From assembly GCA_902783915.1 (NCBI GenBank), contig CACZSX010000015.1, positions 1-7,414 on the forward strand: a stretch of 7,414 bases of DNA, read 5' to 3'. Source of the stretch: an uncultured Erysipelotrichaceae bacterium (GTDB lineage Bacteria; Bacillota_I; Bacilli_A; RF39; UBA660). Positions 5,334 to 7,414 of the stretch are shown piece after piece (within the stretch, counting starts at the first letter, position 1; every line of letters begins with the position of its first letter). A program made the translations under genes and the position numbers. Under the pieces are notes generated by a model. That model saw nothing but the letters and a program-made list of their open reading frames with translations, was not told where the DNA came from and made no database searches.

Positions 5334-6440
5334 TTATAAATTTGTATTTTCTATTTTATCTAAATACTTTTTAATTTGATTAGAAAAAGTATTCTGTATC
5401 TCAGTTAAACTAGCCTCTTTCTTACATCTTACTATAGCTATTTTATCCCCTATTTTTTCTTTTAATGTTGAAAGCGGAAGATCAACATTTAATTCAACTA
5501 TTCTTTGAATTAAATTATCAGTTATCTCTTCAATTACCTCAATTTCTTTTTCCTTACTATCTATTTGATTTATAGTATCCATTGCTAAAAAATTCATAAG
5601 AAAAGTATTATTAATATATTCTTTTAATATACCATTATCTTCATACTTTTTATTACTTTTTACAACTTTTGCATTATCTGCAACATTATTTTGAAGAAAA
5701 GTCCACAATTTCATTGCATATTGGAAATTAGTATTCTTAAGTATTACATTTGTTTTCTTTATTGGAGGAATTACCCTTGCAACATGTAATTTCTTAAGAG
5801 TCTTATATACCTCTGTATTACTAAGCATTGTTATATCATCTTCAAGTCTCTTAATTCTTTGTTCGATTGGCAAATCCCCCTTAGGTTCCTTTTTATCAAT
5901 TAAACTAGATGTGTAATTCATTTCAATGAATACTTGCTCTTTACCAACATTACTTTTAGCACTATATTTTGCTTTTTTAACATTCTTAAGACTAGATGCA
6001 GTTATTAAACTCTTTTTCTTTATTTCAACAAAATTTCTCATATTTTCAATAAGAGTATATATTACCCTATTTTCATATGTATCATAACTTTCATCTTTTA
6101 ATGTATTTAATATTTTAGATGGTTTTACATCTCCATTATCCTCTATTTTCTGAATATAGTTAGTATGTTTAGATAAATGCCTAATACTTTCTACAGTTAT
6201 TCTCCTTGCTAACTCTATCTTAACTATTTCTTCTTCATTTACTATGAATCTATTAGGATTTCTCAAAATATTATCTAGATACTTTATAGTATCTTCCATT
6301 AAATCCAACCATTCAAAATCTGTTTCAACAATATTAACATCAGTATTTACATATAAATTAGATCTTATATTGTCTGTGAATTTAGATTTTTTACTTTCAC
6401 TTGAATGTTCAAGTAATTCAACAACCTTAAGTTTATCCAT
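5334..6440 (-). CDS. DUF2357 protein (McrC N-terminal-like), no visible nuclease domain
   Basis: This 368-residue, Lys- and Glu-rich, probably cytoplasmic protein has no signal peptide. Residues about 40-140 match DUF2357 as I recall it: DFEWLDLMEDTI, NPNRFIVNEEEIVKIELARR (61-80), HLSKHTNYIQKI, GDVKPSKILN (103-112) and TYENRVIYTLIENM (121-134), the last being its signature. The rest (140-368) looks mostly helical with charged repeats. I find no D-(x)n-ExK pattern of a PD-(D/E)xK nuclease, whereas McrC couples this domain to one. DUF2357 proteins bind and stimulate McrB-type ATPase rings, and the preceding gene encodes such an ATPase 7 bp away. The start at 6440 follows AGGTGA, which overlaps the ATPase stop. 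The SipW gene follows after 10 bp, placing this protein in an export or fibre operon. Domain call is firm; role is unknown. Confidence 0.85.
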   Translation of the reverse strand: MDKLKVVELLEHSSESKKSKFTDNIRSNLYVNTDVNIVETDFEWLDLMEDTIKYLDNILRNPNRFIVNEEEIVKIELARRITVESIRHLSKHTNYIQKIEDNGDVKPSKILNTLKDESYDTYENRVIYTLIENMRNFVEIKKKSLITASSLKNVKKAKYSAKSNVGKEQVFIEMNYTSSLIDKKEPKGDLPIEQRIKRLEDDITMLSNTEVYKTLKKLHVARVIPPIKKTNVILKNTNFQYAMKLWTFLQNNVADNAKVVKSNKKYEDNGILKEYINNTFLMNFLAMDTINQIDSKEKEIEVIEEITDNLIQRIVELNVDLPLSTLKEKIGDKIAIVRCKKEASLTEIQNTFSNQIKKYLDKIENTNL

Positions 6441-6447
6441 AATTCAC

Positions 6448-7414
6448 CTACGCCATCTTCTTAAGTCTTAATAAATATTCAATGCACTCAGACATTTTGC
6501 CCTCTCCAAAATTATCATTTAAGAACTTAACAAATCCATCTATCTCATCTCTTATATATGCAATGTTTAATTGTTCAAACTTACGAAGTATCTTACGCGC
6601 AATAAAGTAATCTATACCTCTTATTTCATCTCCACCACATGCTACAAAAACTGGTACAAACTTTCTCATATGAGCAACTATTCTATTACCAAATGCAATT
6701 CTAAAGTGTTGAATAACATAATTATCCATATCTTCTATCTTTTTTAAGTTTTCTTCATGTATTGGATTATTACTTATAGCTTCTTGGAATTTTTTATCCA
6801 AATAAGAATAATTTATATCCTGAGCAGGTGTTTGAACCGGTTCAAATACTTGACCTTTATCATTTATATCTATTGGCATAGCACGGTCATACACTTTATC
6901 TGTAACCATGAATGTAGAATCATCGTTATTGATTGTACCTATATACCACATATTAGGTGGTATCTTTAATTTACCTTCCATTAAATGAATTGGGTCAGAT
7001 TTCCATGCACTTGGCACTATTTCAACTATCCATTCATCTTTATTAGGCATCTCTAGAATAGATAACATTTCAGCAAAATAATATTCAACACGAGATATAT
7101 TCATTTCATCTAGTATTACTGTATATACATCATCTGTATATCCCGCAACATACATCTCTTTTAATACTTCTGTTTCATTAAATCTTTTAGTAAATTCATT
7201 AAAATATCCAAACAATTCTGTACGATCTCTCCATGAAGGTTGTACAGATGCTATACAAGAGTCGTGCTTTAAAAATTTACCCCAGGCATACGCTAAAGAT
7301 GTTTTACCGGTACCAGATATACCTTGCAAAATAACTAATTTTGTTGATGCTAAAGCAGATATAAATAATCTAATCATATCGCTTGTATAATATAATCTTA
7401 ATTGACTAGCAGCA
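6448..7414 (-). CDS. McrB-type AAA+ ATPase/GTPase, partial (5' end off window)
   Basis: The last 321 residues are present, plus one base of a further codon. A Met codon at 7377 is in frame, but the frame stays open upstream to the edge (residues ending LRLYYTSD), and only part of the fold would follow from that Met, so the true start is outside. Counting from that Met: Walker A GISGTGKT (19-26), SWRDRTELFGYFNEF (48-62), Walker B VILDEMN (87-93) followed by ISRVEYYFAEMLSILE, sensor 1 GTINNDDST (147-155), and TDKVYDRA (159-166) with Arg165 as the likely arginine finger. This is the McrB branch of AAA+ (AAA_5-like), whose members form hexameric NTPase rings driven by McrC. The N-terminal specificity domain, if any, is not visible. 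Next to a DUF2357 partner it forms a McrBC-like pair that heads the visible SipW operon. Confidence 0.9.
   Translation of the reverse strand, partial: AASQLRLYYTSDMIRLFISALASTKLVILQGISGTGKTSLAYAWGKFLKHDSCIASVQPSWRDRTELFGYFNEFTKRFNETEVLKEMYVAGYTDDVYTVILDEMNISRVEYYFAEMLSILEMPNKDEWIVEIVPSAWKSDPIHLMEGKLKIPPNMWYIGTINNDDSTFMVTDKVYDRAMPIDINDKGQVFEPVQTPAQDINYSYLDKKFQEAISNNPIHEENLKKIEDMDNYVIQHFRIAFGNRIVAHMRKFVPVFVACGGDEIRGIDYFIARKILRKFEQLNIAYIRDEIDGFVKFLNDNFGEGKMSECIEYLLRLKKMA

Noticed and set aside
6244..6969. Two plus-strand open frames (6244-6471 and 6757-6969)
   Set aside because: Antisense to the DUF2357 and ATPase genes, whose motifs are clear. Low-complexity, hydrophobic shadows.
1..7414. Code-4 (TGA = Trp) mycoplasma origin suggested by the low GC
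   Set aside because: The 2631-3359 gene ends in TGA exactly at a ribosome site and junction, and conserved Trp residues are TGG throughout, so the standard bacterial code fits.

Overview
The window is AT-rich DNA from a low-GC, Gram-positive-type bacterium (Bacillota, perhaps an uncultured Bacilli or Erysipelotrichia-like lineage). The evidence is strong AGGAGG-type ribosome binding sites, heavy use of A/T-ending codons, and a Bacillus-style SipW/TasA export set. TGA acts as a stop (end of the gene at 2631-3359) and Trp is TGG, which argues for genetic code 11 and against a code-4 mycoplasma. The exact taxon cannot be read from this sequence.

Layout, right to left. A tightly packed minus-strand operon enters from the right edge: a McrB-type AAA+ ATPase (6448-7414, 5' end cut by the window), a DUF2357 (McrC N-terminal-like) protein with no visible nuclease motif (5334-6440), a SipW/ER-type signal peptidase I (4781-5323) and a small TasA/camelysin-like exported protein (4186-4803). 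Gaps are 7 and 10 bp, followed by an overlap, and the ribosome binding sites sit on or beside the upstream stop codons. Facing it on the plus strand is a second TasA-like exported protein (3597-4193); the two genes overlap tail to tail by 8 bp. Left of a 237-bp divergent regulatory region, a second minus-strand operon encodes a membrane-anchored protein (2631-3359) and a large Ala/Thr/Ser-rich secreted protein with an AWF signal-peptide junction (1514-2626). It ends in a clear intrinsic terminator (1476-1500). A further minus-strand gene (1-1413, 3' end cut) encodes the start of an Asn-rich beta-helix-like surface protein.

Reading of the whole: a signal peptidase of the type that matures TasA/CalY fibre subunits lies among several candidate substrates, each a basic N-terminus plus one hydrophobic segment followed by an extracellular beta-rich domain. 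This looks like a surface-fibre or matrix locus. The unexpected part is the McrB-like ATPase/DUF2357 pair in the same operon. Such pairs are usually discussed as type IV restriction modules. Here the pair seems to lack the nuclease and is joined to fibre export, which makes it the best candidate for an undescribed system. The link is inferred from gene order, not shown.

No stretch longer than 300 bp lacks a gene. I saw no tRNA, rRNA, CRISPR array or insertion sequence.
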